Below are positions 44,890 to 55,457 of a stretch of DNA of 64,000 bases, piece after piece; the stretch's first letter is position 1; each line of letters opens with the position of its first letter. Made by a program: the position numbers and the translations under genes. The notes below the pieces were generated by a model. That model was not told the DNA's origin. It did not search any database and saw only the letters and a list, made by a program, of their open reading frames with translations. The DNA comes from Takakia lepidozioides (lineage: Eukaryota; Streptophyta; Takakiopsida; Takakiales; Takakiaceae): NCBI GenBank assembly GCA_030704615.1, contig CM060731.1:81326756-81390755 (forward strand), given 5' to 3'.

Positions 44890-46134
44890 ATGGAGTGTTT
44901 GAAGCTGGATTGGTGGAGTTGAGTGTCAGGCGGTGGAGGGGAGTATGCCTCGGCAATGGTGATACCAGCTAAGGAAGGAGGATCTATGGCCAATTGGACG
45001 AAAGGAGGATTGTGTGGGGACTACCGTCCTGTGAACCGTCAGACTAAGTTTGATAGATATTGCCAGCCAACTCCAGAGGGAGATCTTGCTGCATTGAGCA
45101 GCAAAGTATTTAGCACATTGACTTGTGATCCGGTTACCACCAGTTGCCAATCAAAGAGGCTGACAAGCAAAAGACGACATTCTGGGGGATTGACCAACAT
45201 GAGAAGGATTGCTTGTACCAATGGCGGTTCCTGCCGTTTGGGTTGAAGAATGCTCCTGCAAAGGTTCAGAGGGTCATGGATAAGATTCTTGTGGGGCTAG
45301 ACTTCGCTCGGTGCTACATTGAGGAAATCCATCTTTAGTGCTATGATTGAGGAGCACGAGGATATTTTCAGATGGTGTTTGAACGCTTGAGAGCGCATGG
45401 GTTGAAAATTGCACCCTGGGAAGTGCAAGTCTTCCACAACCAGATTGAGTATCTACGCCACATGATATACCTGGAGGATATTGGGTGTTCAGGAAGACGA
45501 AGGTAGAGGCCATTGCACGCACATTCCACGCCCCATCGATGTAGCAGAGTTCGTGCTTTCATGGGGTGGCAAACTACTATTGACGGTTTGTCAAGCAATT
45601 TAGCAGCATTGCAAAGGCTCTTACCAAGTTGACCAAGGTAGGTCAAGAGGGGCAGTGGGAGGAGGAGCAGGAAGAAGCTTTTGAGGAACTCAAAGCTCAA
45701 TTGACTTTTGCGCCTATTCTAAGGCGGCCTATTCGGGGGCGGTCTTTTCCAGCTACATACGGATTGGAATATGCCTAGGGATTGGGGCAGTGCTCACACA
45801 GGTGGATGATGAGGGAAGAGAGTTGTAGTGGCATATGCAGCCGCTCGAACATGATTGCCGAGGCGAAGTATAGTTCATATGAAGGGGAGTGTCTAGCCCA
45901 GTATGGGCAATGGCACATTTTAGATGCTACCTCTATGGCAATCTCTTCACCCTTGTCACGATATCACTAACCATTGAAGTGGTTGATGGAGTCAGACAAG
46001 TTACAGGGAAGCTTGCACGGTGGGCACTTATGCTTCAAGAGTACGACTTCCAAGTGGTGCATCGAGCCGGAATAGTCAACCAGGATGCGGATGGATTGAG
46101 TCGCAATCAATGCACAAGTGAGCTGATGATATAG
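44890..46134 (+). pseudogene. Reverse transcriptase and RNase H (copy B)
   Basis: 44923-45150 reads AMVIPAKEG and CGDYRPVNRQTKFDRY. After a shift 45144-45338 reads KTTFWGI and FLPFGLKNAPAKVQR, then CYIEEI, where YIDDI is expected: both catalytic Asp residues are Glu. RNase H is in pieces to 46134, ending GKLARWALMLQEYDF and DADGLSRN. It could not work as it stands. Confidence 0.85.
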
Positions 46135-46399
46135 GAGCTCGTTGCATGGTGAGACGGACAAGGAGATAGTGCCAGGATGGCACACATCTGCCTTTTTATG
46201 CATTCTAGCAATGAGAGCTCAAGCTGGTCCATCCCATGTGATGGTCATAGAGATAGATGTGGCATGACACCAGAGATCAGTGAGGAGCTTGGTGGTGCTA
46301 CGGATGTACATGAAGATGCAACAGTGTTGGCATATTTCGTACTGGAGAGACAGCAGCCAGTGTGACTACTAAGGAGAGAGATCGGATCTACAAACGAGC

Positions 46400-47619
46400 C
46401 AAGAGGTTCAAGTGGGAGGGGACTCACCTACTCCGAGTATGGAAGGATAGATGAGGTGAGGATTGTGCCTCATCCAACACAGCGAGCGCGATCGTACACC
46501 ATGCCCATGAGGAGTTGGGACATTTTGGGGTGCGGCGCACTCATAGTTTGTTGCAATGACAGTATTGGTGGCGGGGCATGCACACGGATAAGCAACAGTT
46601 AGTGGCAAGGTGCATGGTGGATTGTGTGCTAGAGTGCCGGCTTCTTCCAATGCACCTACTCCACAAGTGCATCCTTACCCATTATGGTTTGGCTATCGTT
46701 GGAGTCTTGACTTCGCAGGCCCATTGCGCTGACGATTCGTCATAACAAGTTGTGCTAGTGATAGTGGAAACATTTCTCCAAATGGATTGAATCGGTGGCA
46801 TTGCCTGACAAGGCAAGTAAGGGGCTGCATATGCATTCTTAGATCGAGTGCTTAGCCAATTTGGTGCTCCAGCCGAGGTACTCACGGGACCAGGGGAGAG
46901 AGTTTTGGGGGGAGTTTCAGGCTTTGTGTGAGCAAGCTTTAATAGATCACCGCATTACTTCTCGGGATCATCCCGCGGCTGATGGCTTGGCGGAGAGAGT
47001 TGTTCAAACAGTCAAGAGAGGTTTGCGCAAGTACGATTTGTAGAAGGGACACCTAGGAGATTGGGACCTTCAGATGCTTGGCTAGCTATGGACTATAGGT
47101 TCAGCCACAAACAAGCTTCCACTTGACTCCTTCTCACCTTACTTTCTTCTCTTCGGCAAGAGCTAGATTGCCTGCATCTATTCGCAGGGAAGACTGCAGT
47201 AGTCCTCAACCTTGAGATTCTTGGATGTGTGGACAAGCATGTGTCCACGGGCAGAGTTGTTCAAGAGAGTCATGCCTATGGCTTTGAGAAACCTTGCTAT
47301 TGCCCAACACGAGGAACACATCGAGGTTACGCCACTATACGTGGAGGGGGATATCGGAAGGGTGTTCGGCGTTTCCATCTTGTGAACTTTGTGTATTTGC
47401 AGCAGACAATACATACGACCTTGGATGTCACAGCAGGTCGTGTGATGTAAGGGTCTGCGGAAGGTATGCTTGCCTTCAGGAGTGTTGATTCTGGAGGGTC
47501 GAGATGGCATGGTATGGAAAAACTATCGTGCGCAATGTGCCACCATGTCACCTTCCACATGTGGATGGGAGGATAGATACCCACCTTGCAAGGAACCTGG
47601 CAGGGTTGCGTTGCATGAA
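46400..47619 (+). pseudogene. Integrase and start of PHD finger (copy B)
   Basis: Broken frames give HEELGHFGVRRTH (zinc-binding start), REFWGEFQALCEQAL, DHPAADGLAERVVQT (with the catalytic Glu) and, near 47490, GVLILEGRDG. The last readable phrase before the insertion is GLRCM (about 47600-47616), which supplies the first Cys of a PHD finger that goes on at 55460. Confidence 0.75.
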
Positions 47620-47639
47620 TATGTAGGGGACGTGACTTC

Positions 47640-47815
47640 CGTGTGAGCGTGAGAGCGTACGCTCACGCGACAATGACGTGGCGGGAGCGCAGGCTCATAC
47701 CAGCTGATGTGGCGTGAGCATGGGGTCACGCTGACGTGGCGTGAGCGTGAGGCTGACATGTCGTTATCCTGCTGACGTGACAGTCGTCTGAATGACGTGG
47801 CATTTGGACAACTTG
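47640..47815. repeat. Left subterminal TGACGTGGC/GTGAGC cluster
   Basis: GTGAGCGT and its complement form a hairpin (gtgagcgtgagagcgtacgc). TGACGTGGCG, TGATGTGGCG, TGACGTGGCG, TGACATGTCG, TGACGTGACA and TGACGTGGCA follow at short intervals. A similar set lies at 55305-55440. Confidence 0.7.
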
Positions 47816-48108
47816 CCAGATGCCATGTCATCAGAAACATATAACACCTACAGCCAAGGGGCCTACAGTCGTGACATTCATTCATCCAAAACACCAAAAA
47901 TTAAAATGCAGGAACGATTTGTGAAAGCATTTGCATCCATTCCATTATTTCGAACGACTACACACAAGAAAGAAACACACATTTGACGATATAATTGGAG
48001 GCTGTACTGGCACCAAATATACGAAGGGACATAAAGTTCAAGTTTCAATTATTGTGAAATCCAGTAATGGAAATTGCAGATGACCAAAGTGAGAAGATGC
48101 TATTGCTC

Positions 48109-48732
48109 CTATCCCTGTTGCATAAGTGTATTCACCTCGTTGAAACTCATGGGTGCCTGGTGAATGAAGATGTCGCATCTAGGATCACAAACCATTCTAT
48201 TCAAGAAGATAAAATACAGATTCTTGTAGGGTATAAATTTTCCTATCTTTCCCAAACTTGTTGTAAGCATGCCAACAAAATTAGGACAAGTGCAGTTGGG
48301 GAAATTTGAAACTGTGAAGTCGTACCAATCGGTCATGCCATAGCGGATGTGGAGGTCATCATAGTTTAGATTCGTCCATACCCGGGATTTGTGAAAACTT
48401 CCGTAGTGCTTGTAACACGACCTTGAAGCATTCGAGCGGATTTCCACCTTGCCGAAGTGTTCGACAGTCGGAAGGGAAACGACGACCAGCTTCCCATTTT
48501 GTTTTGTTGGCCATGCATCAGCGTTAGGTGGTGGCACTCGAGAACTTGCTGAAGTAGAAGCACCTGCATGTATAGAGGGGGCTCGCTGAAGGGAGAAGCC
48601 TGCCTCCTCCAACATGACAATCTCTTGAGTTGGAGATGTGTCCCCACCTTCACACGCCAAATGCTTGGTGGAGGAGGCTTCATGACCACCGATGGTCGCA
48701 CGTCCCACGCACGCACCTACCACAGTCGTCAA
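48109..48732 (-). CDS. Hypothetical protein with degraded SWIM-like zinc motif
   Basis: 207 codons. The last third reads FPNCTCPNF (Cys148, Cys150) and, 18 residues on, PYKNLYFIFL, then CDPRCDIFIHQAPMSFNEV. This follows the SWIM pattern CxC-n-CxH with its usual hydrophobic tail, but the second pair is Tyr/Asn instead of Cys/His. SWIM fingers occur in MULE-type transposases and in other DNA- or protein-binding proteins. It lies near the left end of the 7.83-kb insertion and reads towards it. It may be the C-terminal exon of a longer gene (next entry). Confidence 0.4.
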   Translation of the reverse strand: MTTVVGACVGRATIGGHEASSTKHLACEGGDTSPTQEIVMLEEAGFSLQRAPSIHAGASTSASSRVPPPNADAWPTKQNGKLVVVSLPTVEHFGKVEIRSNASRSCYKHYGSFHKSRVWTNLNYDDLHIRYGMTDWYDFTVSNFPNCTCPNFVGMLTTSLGKIGKFIPYKNLYFIFLNRMVCDPRCDIFIHQAPMSFNEVNTLMQQG

Positions 48733-48779
48733 GGGCAGAACCAGAATTAGTGGTCTTAGCCTTGCTTGCCCGTAAGGCT

Positions 48780-49595
48780 GGAATTAACCAGTGAAGGTCG
48801 GAGCCGGAGTGCGGCTTGCCTCTGGATATGGAGGACTTGCACTTCTCACGATTGGTGGCTCTGATTGCCGTGCACTTCACTCGAGACCCAGCACTGGTGC
48901 ATTCTATGTGCCAGACTTTGTCATGGCATATGGACTCAACCACATTGGGGAGGACGTTCGACTCTTGCACCCCATTGCATTGACAGTGGGAGATGCATGG
49001 GTCTGGCTTTCTAAGAAGTTCTTCCGCACTGGACATTCCGGAAACAAATCTCTGATGCAATGGAACACGGGAGAGTGGAGAAAGAGTGGAGACGTGTCCC
49101 GTCGGCCTATGCGAGTTTGCATCCAAACCAGGAGGGGTGTTCAATTTCCGTTACAAGAGCCGATCCTCCCACCCTCCAGATGCGGAAACTCTGGGACACC
49201 AGATGAGCTCCCTCCGCACACATGCTGACAGCCTTGACTATCTTGTTGGGATCCCAATCTTCTTGTAGCTTGCAACATCAACTCAGACTTGTCGGGACCA
49301 TTGCCACCAATGCCACCCGGCAAGAACTCCCGGTATCTCGTTTGTTGCTGTAGAGCTCCATTTTGATCAACTTCCCGTCGTTACCGTAAACCTCTCTTTC
49401 GAGGAAGACAGTGCCAATCTGGTACTCGAAACGTGTTGCTAGGAGATGTTCCTCCTCAATTGCAAAAACATTGTCATCGGCATCTTCAAGAAATAGAACA
49501 GGTTTCTCGACAGAGTAAAAATCCACTTCAGAGGAACCCATGCTGGTGCACGAAAATTTTTGAGCCACTGGAAGCCTCAAAGTGCATAGTCCCAT
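48780..49595 (-). CDS. Upstream frames of the SWIM-like ORF, unknown
   Basis: The minus frame 49595-49278 reads KPVLFLEDADDNVFAIEEEH and TRFEYQIGTVFLEREVYGND. It looks like a genuine folded protein (alternating hydrophobic strands) but matches no family I know. Frames at 49323-48680 could join it to the SWIM-like ORF through splicing or after frameshifts. Function unknown. Confidence 0.3.
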
Positions 49596-49890
49596 GACTT
49601 GTGTGTGGATTATTGTTTACAAACGACAGTGGGGATTACAATTCTGAGCCTTCCGTTAGAGTTCGACACCGCTACTAACGAGGCCATCCTATCATCGTTT
49701 TCTATGTCCCAACCGGATATGAAAGGTGAGCTAAACCCAGATATTGTGAAAAGCTGATTTACGTTAAGAGTCTTCCAAAAACAGTTGTTAAGCAGTTATG
49801 GCCTATGTACCGACCCAAGTGAAAGATGGCGGAGACGAACGTATGGAATCCAATGTCATCCCAACTTGTGGGCACGTGGAACCCGACAAT

Positions 49891-51900
49891 CACTACTACG
49901 TTTGGGGGGGGGGGGGGTTTAGCGAGATGCCCCTAGCGACCTCCAACCGCCGCGTTAGCGACGGAAATACTATACGGGGGCCTGGGGCGCGCCGGGGCAT
50001 TTTGCGAAGTCGGGAAGTCGTAGAGACGTCGCAGCAGCGACGTCCACTCCGGAACGTCGCTAATTAGCGTTGTCGGGGAATCGCAAACCCCGAGACCCCC
50101 CGGCGCGGCACCGGCGGCGACTTGCGACGTCCGGGGATCGCACAATATATATTATATATATATAATAAAATTCTGCGACGTTTTTTCTGCGACGGTCGCT
50201 TCTGACGTCCGGGGTCGTAAATGCGACCCCCAGACGTCACAGTAGGGGGACATTTTGAATTAGGTGGGAAAATTTGAATTTAAATTTAAATTTGAAATTT
50301 GAATTTCAAAAAACTAGTTGACCATTGACTCGGCGTTGACCACTGACTCCGGTTTGTCCAATGGCAGTTCATGCATTGTTCTACATATATTAGGCAATGC
50401 ATATTTGAACCTAGGACTCCACATTATAACATTTCTAAGGACACTGCGTACTATCCAATAATATACAATACATCTATGTATCACAAAAGCAGTCCAAGTA
50501 TTATATACATATCAAGAGTTAGCTCCTAGTGAATACTACTATCTCAATTTTATCATTGTGTTGCAGATATGCGTACTCTACAAGAGCTCGCACAGGTGGA
50601 ACTTGCACGAGACTTGTCCCCAGAGTTCTTCAAGAACAAATATCTATCAATGGCCTAAGTTTTGCAAAGCTGCATTGCCAACTTATTGTTGGACCAATGG
50701 CTATAGGTCTGAGGGCCAAGCCCATGCTCTACAATCTACTTCCAAAATCAATTTTCCGCGACGCCCCCAGGACGCTGGGGAATCGCAGCGCCGCAGCCCC
50801 AGCGACGCATTGCGACGGCCGGGCGCTCTTGCAATTGGCGGAGAATCAAAAAAAAAAAAAAAAAAACGTTTTATTTATGTATTTATTTTTAATCCCGGCA
50901 TTGCGATTCCCCGCCGTCGCAAGAGACGCCCGGGCCGTCGCAAAAAGCATCGCTGGCTGCGGCGCTGCGACGTCTCCTGGCAATTCCCCGGCGTCGCACC
51001 AATAACTTGCTCTACCGCCAGACAATTAGTTCCCCCAATGATCTTGTCAGCCAAGGAGAGGAAACGAAACTCTACCAAGAGTCCACTGCTCTTTCGACTT
51101 CATTTCTTGCGTTAACAGAGCGTGACTGAAGTTCTTAGAGCGATTGGACAAAATGAGGGAGCCCGGCACATTATTGATGGAACCCTAGCCCTAACTCTGG
51201 GTGACCTACTGCACAGCTGTTCTTAGAAAGGTCAACTGCAATCTGTTCCTCAGGTTCACCTTGGAAAACCATTCAACCTTGCACTAAAGATAGGCTGAGA
51301 CAAAAGTGTGTGAAACCCTAACTACAACTATACTGGGCACAGTTGAACTCAGATATTCATGTGAAGCATACAGAAGCAAAAACCCAACAGAAGACGCTGG
51401 ACCAGGTAATATATCTTCTAGAACGAAAGCTTAGTACATATTGCTAAAGGTTACTTAGGGAAACCTCATATATAATGATCTGCGACGACCTTCCAAGCAT
51501 TCCTTTCTTAGATTAGTCCAGCCGATTTTAGGAGTGATTTAGGGAATCAAGTTAGAAACTTCTGTGCAGAATTGAACACCATTGAGTATACAAATGATCT
51601 CACTTAGGTCAGGTCAAGTTCAGAAACCCTGCTCAGCTGGGAAGTGAAAATGATTTGATGACTGTTCTTTGGACTTGCCGCATAACAGTGCGTTGGCGGG
51701 GGAATGGGATCAGGCCTCTTTCCGGCGACGGCATGGCATCGCAAGATGCCCCAACGTCTTCGAGCGCCAGCGTTACGACGCCCCGACGTCGCATGTCCCG
51801 AGCCGAGCACCTGTGCGACGCTGCTGCAATCGCAGGGGGGTCGGCGAATCCGGCGCGCTTGGGGTCCTGGCGTCGCTAACCCCCCCTAAACGTAGTAGTG
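49891..51900. mobile_element. Non-autonomous CACTA (En/Spm) element, 2.0 kb
   Basis: Termini are CACTACTACGTTT (49891) and its complement ending at 51900, each followed inwards by a G run and TTAGCGA. The 3-bp AAT duplication is perfect (49888-49890 and 51901-51903). About 400 bp at the left end and 250 bp at the right end are packed with GCGACG/CGTCGC hexamers, as subterminal transposase-binding repeats are in this superfamily. A central (50.33-50.75, 51.0-51.65 kb) AT-richer part has no transposase. A further GCGACG cluster at 50755-51000 includes an A18 run. Confidence 0.9.
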
Positions 51901-52339
51901 AATGCAATATTGAGTGCAGGGTTGTAGAAAATTCAGCGGAGAACCAATTGATAGTGCATGTTGTATCACATATGAAGATTTCGAACCGGGAAAAACCGGC
52001 AAAAACTAGTCTAATAACTCATCCATCCAAATCGAATCTATCACCAAGCAATAATACATAATGGCCATACCTATCTAGTTCAAGACGGCGGCCACTGCGA
52101 AAAGGACAAAATGCCTTTGCGAGTGGACACGTATGCCCGTGAAACACAAATAACGAGATCGAGGCCCTGGCTGGTACTATCGAAAAACGTCTCGCAGCCA
52201 GTAGTTCGTTGATTTTAAAGCTGGAGAGTAGTAGGAGACTGAGTTCCCAGCAAGAGCGTGGAAGGCGTAGAAGATAGTCTTCTTTTTTTCACTTCAGCGA
52301 GAGACAAGAATAAGGCGAGAGAGAGAATGAGAGGTCCAA

Positions 52340-52660
52340 GCTCAATATGACGGTGAAGGAGATAACAGAGGAGAGCGTGGCCCTAGTAACAGAGCACATG
52401 GCGGAGGAGGACCAGCCGCGCGGAGAAGAAGCTGTGAACGAGAGGGAGGAAACAGCAGCAACAGAGGGCGACCCTGACAACATGGTCACAGAGGAGCCCG
52501 ACACCCTTTGAGGAAGGAAGCGATGCCGAAGGGGAAAAGGCTACGCAGATGGGGATGGACGGCTTGCGATTGTGGCTCAAGCAGAGCATCTGGGAGTGCC
52601 CTCCCAAAGGACCGAAGGTGATTCTCTCCTTTCTCTTGATTGTGGCAGTGGAGAAGACAT
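52340..52660 (+). pseudogene. Possible N-terminal exon of the cargo gene
   Basis: The frame reads TVKEITEESVALVTEHMAEE, then acidic sequence, and, after an apparent one-base shift near 52506, MGMDGLRLWLKQSIW. The acidic low-complexity beginning and tryptophan-containing helix look protein-like. No family assigned. It is co-oriented with the methyltransferase-like exons 1.2 kb further on. Confidence 0.3.
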
Positions 52661-52987
52661 GAAAATTGCGTTCGTTGACCCACACAGTTTTTATGCCCTC
52701 TTTACTTCTGTTTTCTGTGTCAGCATTCTGTGTTAGCATTGTCGGATCTGTATGAGGGCTCATAGAAGTGTAGACGACAGAGAGAAGAAATATGGTGCTC
52801 CTCAATTCAGACATGTCCTTTCGGGACCTTTCATTCTGCACATAGCGGTCAACATTTCTGAACGCAGAGACCGAAGGATGAGAGAAGGGCAATGCGAGCA
52901 TCCCAAAAATTGCGTGTTCTCACACTATCACACCCTGCACTTCTCTCACGGTTATCAAGAGAGGTGAATGAAGGGAGAAAGAGAACC

Positions 52988-53750
52988 CCCTCAAAATTGA
53001 GTGCGTTGACGCACGCAATTTATGAGGGTTCTTTCAATGCCCTTCTCTCATCCTTTGGTCTCTGCTTTCCCTAATCTATGAAGAAAGGTCTGGGAAGTCT
53101 GAGCAGTGAGAGATGTTTTCAACTTCAAAAATTGAATGCGTTTACGGAGCTCTTTTATGAGTGAAGAAATGGGTGCGTTGACGCACTCAGTTCTAGGCAG
53201 GAAAGGAGCGAGAACCCCGAAATATATATATATAATTTTATAATTTTATAATTTTTATTTTTCCGCTTGTGGCCCTCCAAAATTGAGTGCGTTGACGCAC
53301 ACAGTTTCAGAGGGCCACAAACGCAGCTGTGGTTCGTCCCCCTTGAGTCATGCTTCTGGTTTTGAAGGGTAGTTCATGTTTGCTGCTTGTCTGGACACGC
53401 TTACTTCCATTGGGCAAATCAAAACCTTTCACAATTGAGTGCGTTGACGCGCTCAATTTCAGAGGGTCTGGTACCTGATGTTTTGTTTGTCCTTCCATTT
53501 GAAGATAGCTTCCGGTTTTTTTTTGGGGGGGGGGGGGGGATTTCTCTTTTGGTGTCTGTATGGACATGCCTGTTGGCAGCCAAGAATGGTGGAATGGTGT
53601 TAACAGCTTATACCTGACGAAGGGGGACTGTTCGGGACAAATACTAATCCTCCACTCCGATAAAGGGTAGCATTCTTCTCTTGTCTGCTTCATTTCATTT
53701 TTCTGGTCACACATCCAGAATTGAGTGCGTCAACGCACTCAATTCTAACG
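52988..53750. repeat. Array of five interrupted palindromes (core GTGCGTTGACGCAC)
   Basis: The core hairpin (GTGCGT, 2-base centre, ACGCAC) lies at about 53001-53014, 53173-53186, 53287-53300, 53440-53452 and 53724-53737. Most carry longer matching arms: CCCTCA...TGAGGG in the first (52988-53028), TTGTGGCCCTC...GAGGGCCACAA in the third (53268-53320), AGAATTGA...TCAATTCT in the fifth, which is in the opposite orientation. Degenerate relatives occur near 52660 and 53128. Sequence between the units is not repeated. Confidence 0.85.
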
Positions 53751-53824
53751 GGGTGAAGTTGCACTGTTCTTTTGCCTTTTTGCATGCATTCGCTTATTTG
53801 TGCTTCGTGTTGTCTTCAGTGCAG

Positions 53825-54347
53825 GACCCGCCTTTTGAAGCCATCTGTCTCGTCAGGGTGCACCCTTCTTGGACTCTTGCTGCAGTGAAGGAGTTCAGGC
53901 TTTCATGGGAGAGGTTGTTTCATGAACAAATTACGTGGATTCGAATGTCTGTTTGAGAAAGTCGAATGGAAAACCATGGAGGAGGGGCCAAGGAGAAGAG
54001 TCAAACTTTTATTCAAACTATTATTGAGACACATTCCCATCCGGGGGCGTGCATCGTCGACCTGACTCTTGGAACAGGTTTGACATCTCTCATTTGTCGG
54101 TCTTTTTTCCTTTAATACACAATTTGTAACATCTTAGTAACACAATTGTGTCTTGCAGGAGCTTCGTACCATGCTTGCAAGGCAGCAGGTCGGCTGTGTT
54201 GTATGGAAATGGGAGGGGATGCAGCCATTTTTACTGAGCCTCCAAGAGTTGCAAGGGCCAATGCCTGCCGCCAAAGAGAAGAGAGAGTTGTAGTGCATGT
54301 CGATATCAATGAGGGAGATGACAAGGACCTCGTCAACGATTTCACAT
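53825..54347 (+). pseudogene. Beta-class DNA amino-methyltransferase-like domain, two exons
   Basis: Exons 53825-54077 and 54159-54347 join in phase across a GT-AG intron. Exon 1 opens with DPPF (motif IV type, codons 53825-53836). After one in-frame TGA (53954-53956) it reads FIQTIIETHSHPGACIVDLT; across the splice come LGTGASYHACKAAGR and CCMEMGGDAAIF. Motif IV before motif I, and the shape 'PG-x-hydrophobic-D...GTG...GR...E', are those of N6-adenine/N4-cytosine methyltransferases. Usual DPF is DLT here. The stop makes this copy inactive unless an alternative splice removes it. The donor at 54348 shows more exons followed. Confidence 0.55.
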
Positions 54348-54359
54348 GTGAGTAAGTTC

Positions 54360-55304
54360 GTTTGGTGTTCGTTTCCCAGTTATAGCATGTGCCCCCCCTT
54401 ATGCCTTTCACATTGCTAATGCATACATGTAATTTGGGGTGGTGTAGGATATTGAAAGCTATCCTTTGCACGACACGTCTCTGTTCAGCTCAGCCTCATA
54501 TGTTCAAGGGTACCACACAAATGCCTAACATTGGTTATGGCGTTCAAACAAGAAGACAAAGCATGTGTTGCCTAGTGGTTTCGTCAAATTTTTGGTGCAC
54601 AATGTGAAAGACCTAGAACTCCTCCTCATGCACAACCGATAGCCAAATTCATCTTCTAATAGGTTGTTACAACTAAGGTATGCTTACAACTAATGACAAG
54701 CTTGAACAATTTCAGTGCTCTCTCAGGAGAGATGAGCAGATTGTACCTCACTGGCAAGGCGACTAGGTCGCATTTCAGTCCAGTGCCAGTTTAGGGTGGT
54801 GATCTGGTGTGTTGCAGGAAGTATGGTGCTTGAAAGGCTCACAATGTGTCGACACTGAAGATGAAAGCAAAAGTGGAGCGTGTTGCACAGTGGAATGTTG
54901 CAGTAACCAGTGGGAAAAAATAAAAAAATCAAAGATCTGTCTCACATCTGTTGTGTTGTCTTATTCTAGGTTGCTTTCATCAGTATACCTTTCCCCAAAT
55001 GGTAGACATCATGGATTAAATCTTATCATGTGCTTCATGAGGGATTTTCTCCAATTTGTGATGTTTGTACAAACGGCATTGATTGTTGTGCTTGGTTCAG
55101 ATAAATGTTAGAATGACATCCTCATTCAACATTCATCCACTCTCATACATCCACTTTCATCCATATTCGGAGCGTGCTGACTCTCCTTCATCCTCATTAC
55201 GCCTCGTCGCCCACATATGGTTCCTTATGTGCCGAATGCGCAAGTCCGCGGCTATAGACACTCTTCTGCCTATTCGGTCCATGGTAATAGGTTCGTGTCT
55301 ATGG
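54360..55304. other. Rest of the 7.83-kb insertion, no gene recognised
   Basis: It should contain downstream exons of the methyltransferase-like gene (an acceptor-like AG precedes a short frame at 54448), but none reads in phase with the previous exon. Otherwise featureless up to the right subterminal cluster. Confidence 0.35.
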
Positions 55305-55457
55305 AAATGACGTGGCATCAACCACGCTGGCAAGGTCTACTGACGTGGCGTAAAGCCCGTGAGCCAACGTGACAATAACTGCTGATGTGGCGTGAGCCTA
55401 GCTGCGCTCACGTGCTCACATGCTCACGCTCATACGCTTAGCGGGAAGCATCCCCCC
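55305..55457. repeat. Right subterminal TGACGTGGC/GCTCAC cluster and terminus
   Basis: TGACGTGGCA, TGACGTGGCG and TGATGTGGCG are followed by a run of GCTCAC phrases and the terminal CCCCCC. It mirrors the left end of the insertion. Confidence 0.65.

Larger units (their letters stand above)
47625..55457. mobile_element. 7.83-kb DNA transposon-like insertion with methyltransferase cargo
   Basis: The segment splits one PHD finger into two halves. TATGT flanks it on both sides (47620-47624 and 55458-55462). The ends form an imperfect inverted repeat (AGGGGACGTGACTTCC left; GGGGGGATGCTTCC right, complement), followed on both sides by GTGAGC/GCTCAC phrases and by several copies of TGACGTGGC or TGATGTGGC (47680-47810 and 55305-55395). 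Inside are minus-strand ORFs with a SWIM-like motif, a nested CACTA element, an array of palindromes, and a plus-strand amino-methyltransferase-like gene. No transposase was recognised, so the superfamily is open. Confidence 0.65.

Noticed and set aside
48791-49228. 145-codon plus-strand open frame
   Set aside because: It overlaps the minus-strand frames, which look more protein-like and fit the SWIM-like ORF. Not kept as a gene.
50529-51115. Open frames inside the CACTA element
   Set aside because: They run through GCGACG repeats and an A18 tract, with no similarity to TnpA, TnpD or transposase motifs.
52383-52901. 172-codon minus-strand open frame
   Set aside because: It is antisense to the acidic plus-strand frame and rich in Cys, Leu and Ser without a recognisable fold. 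Probably a shadow.
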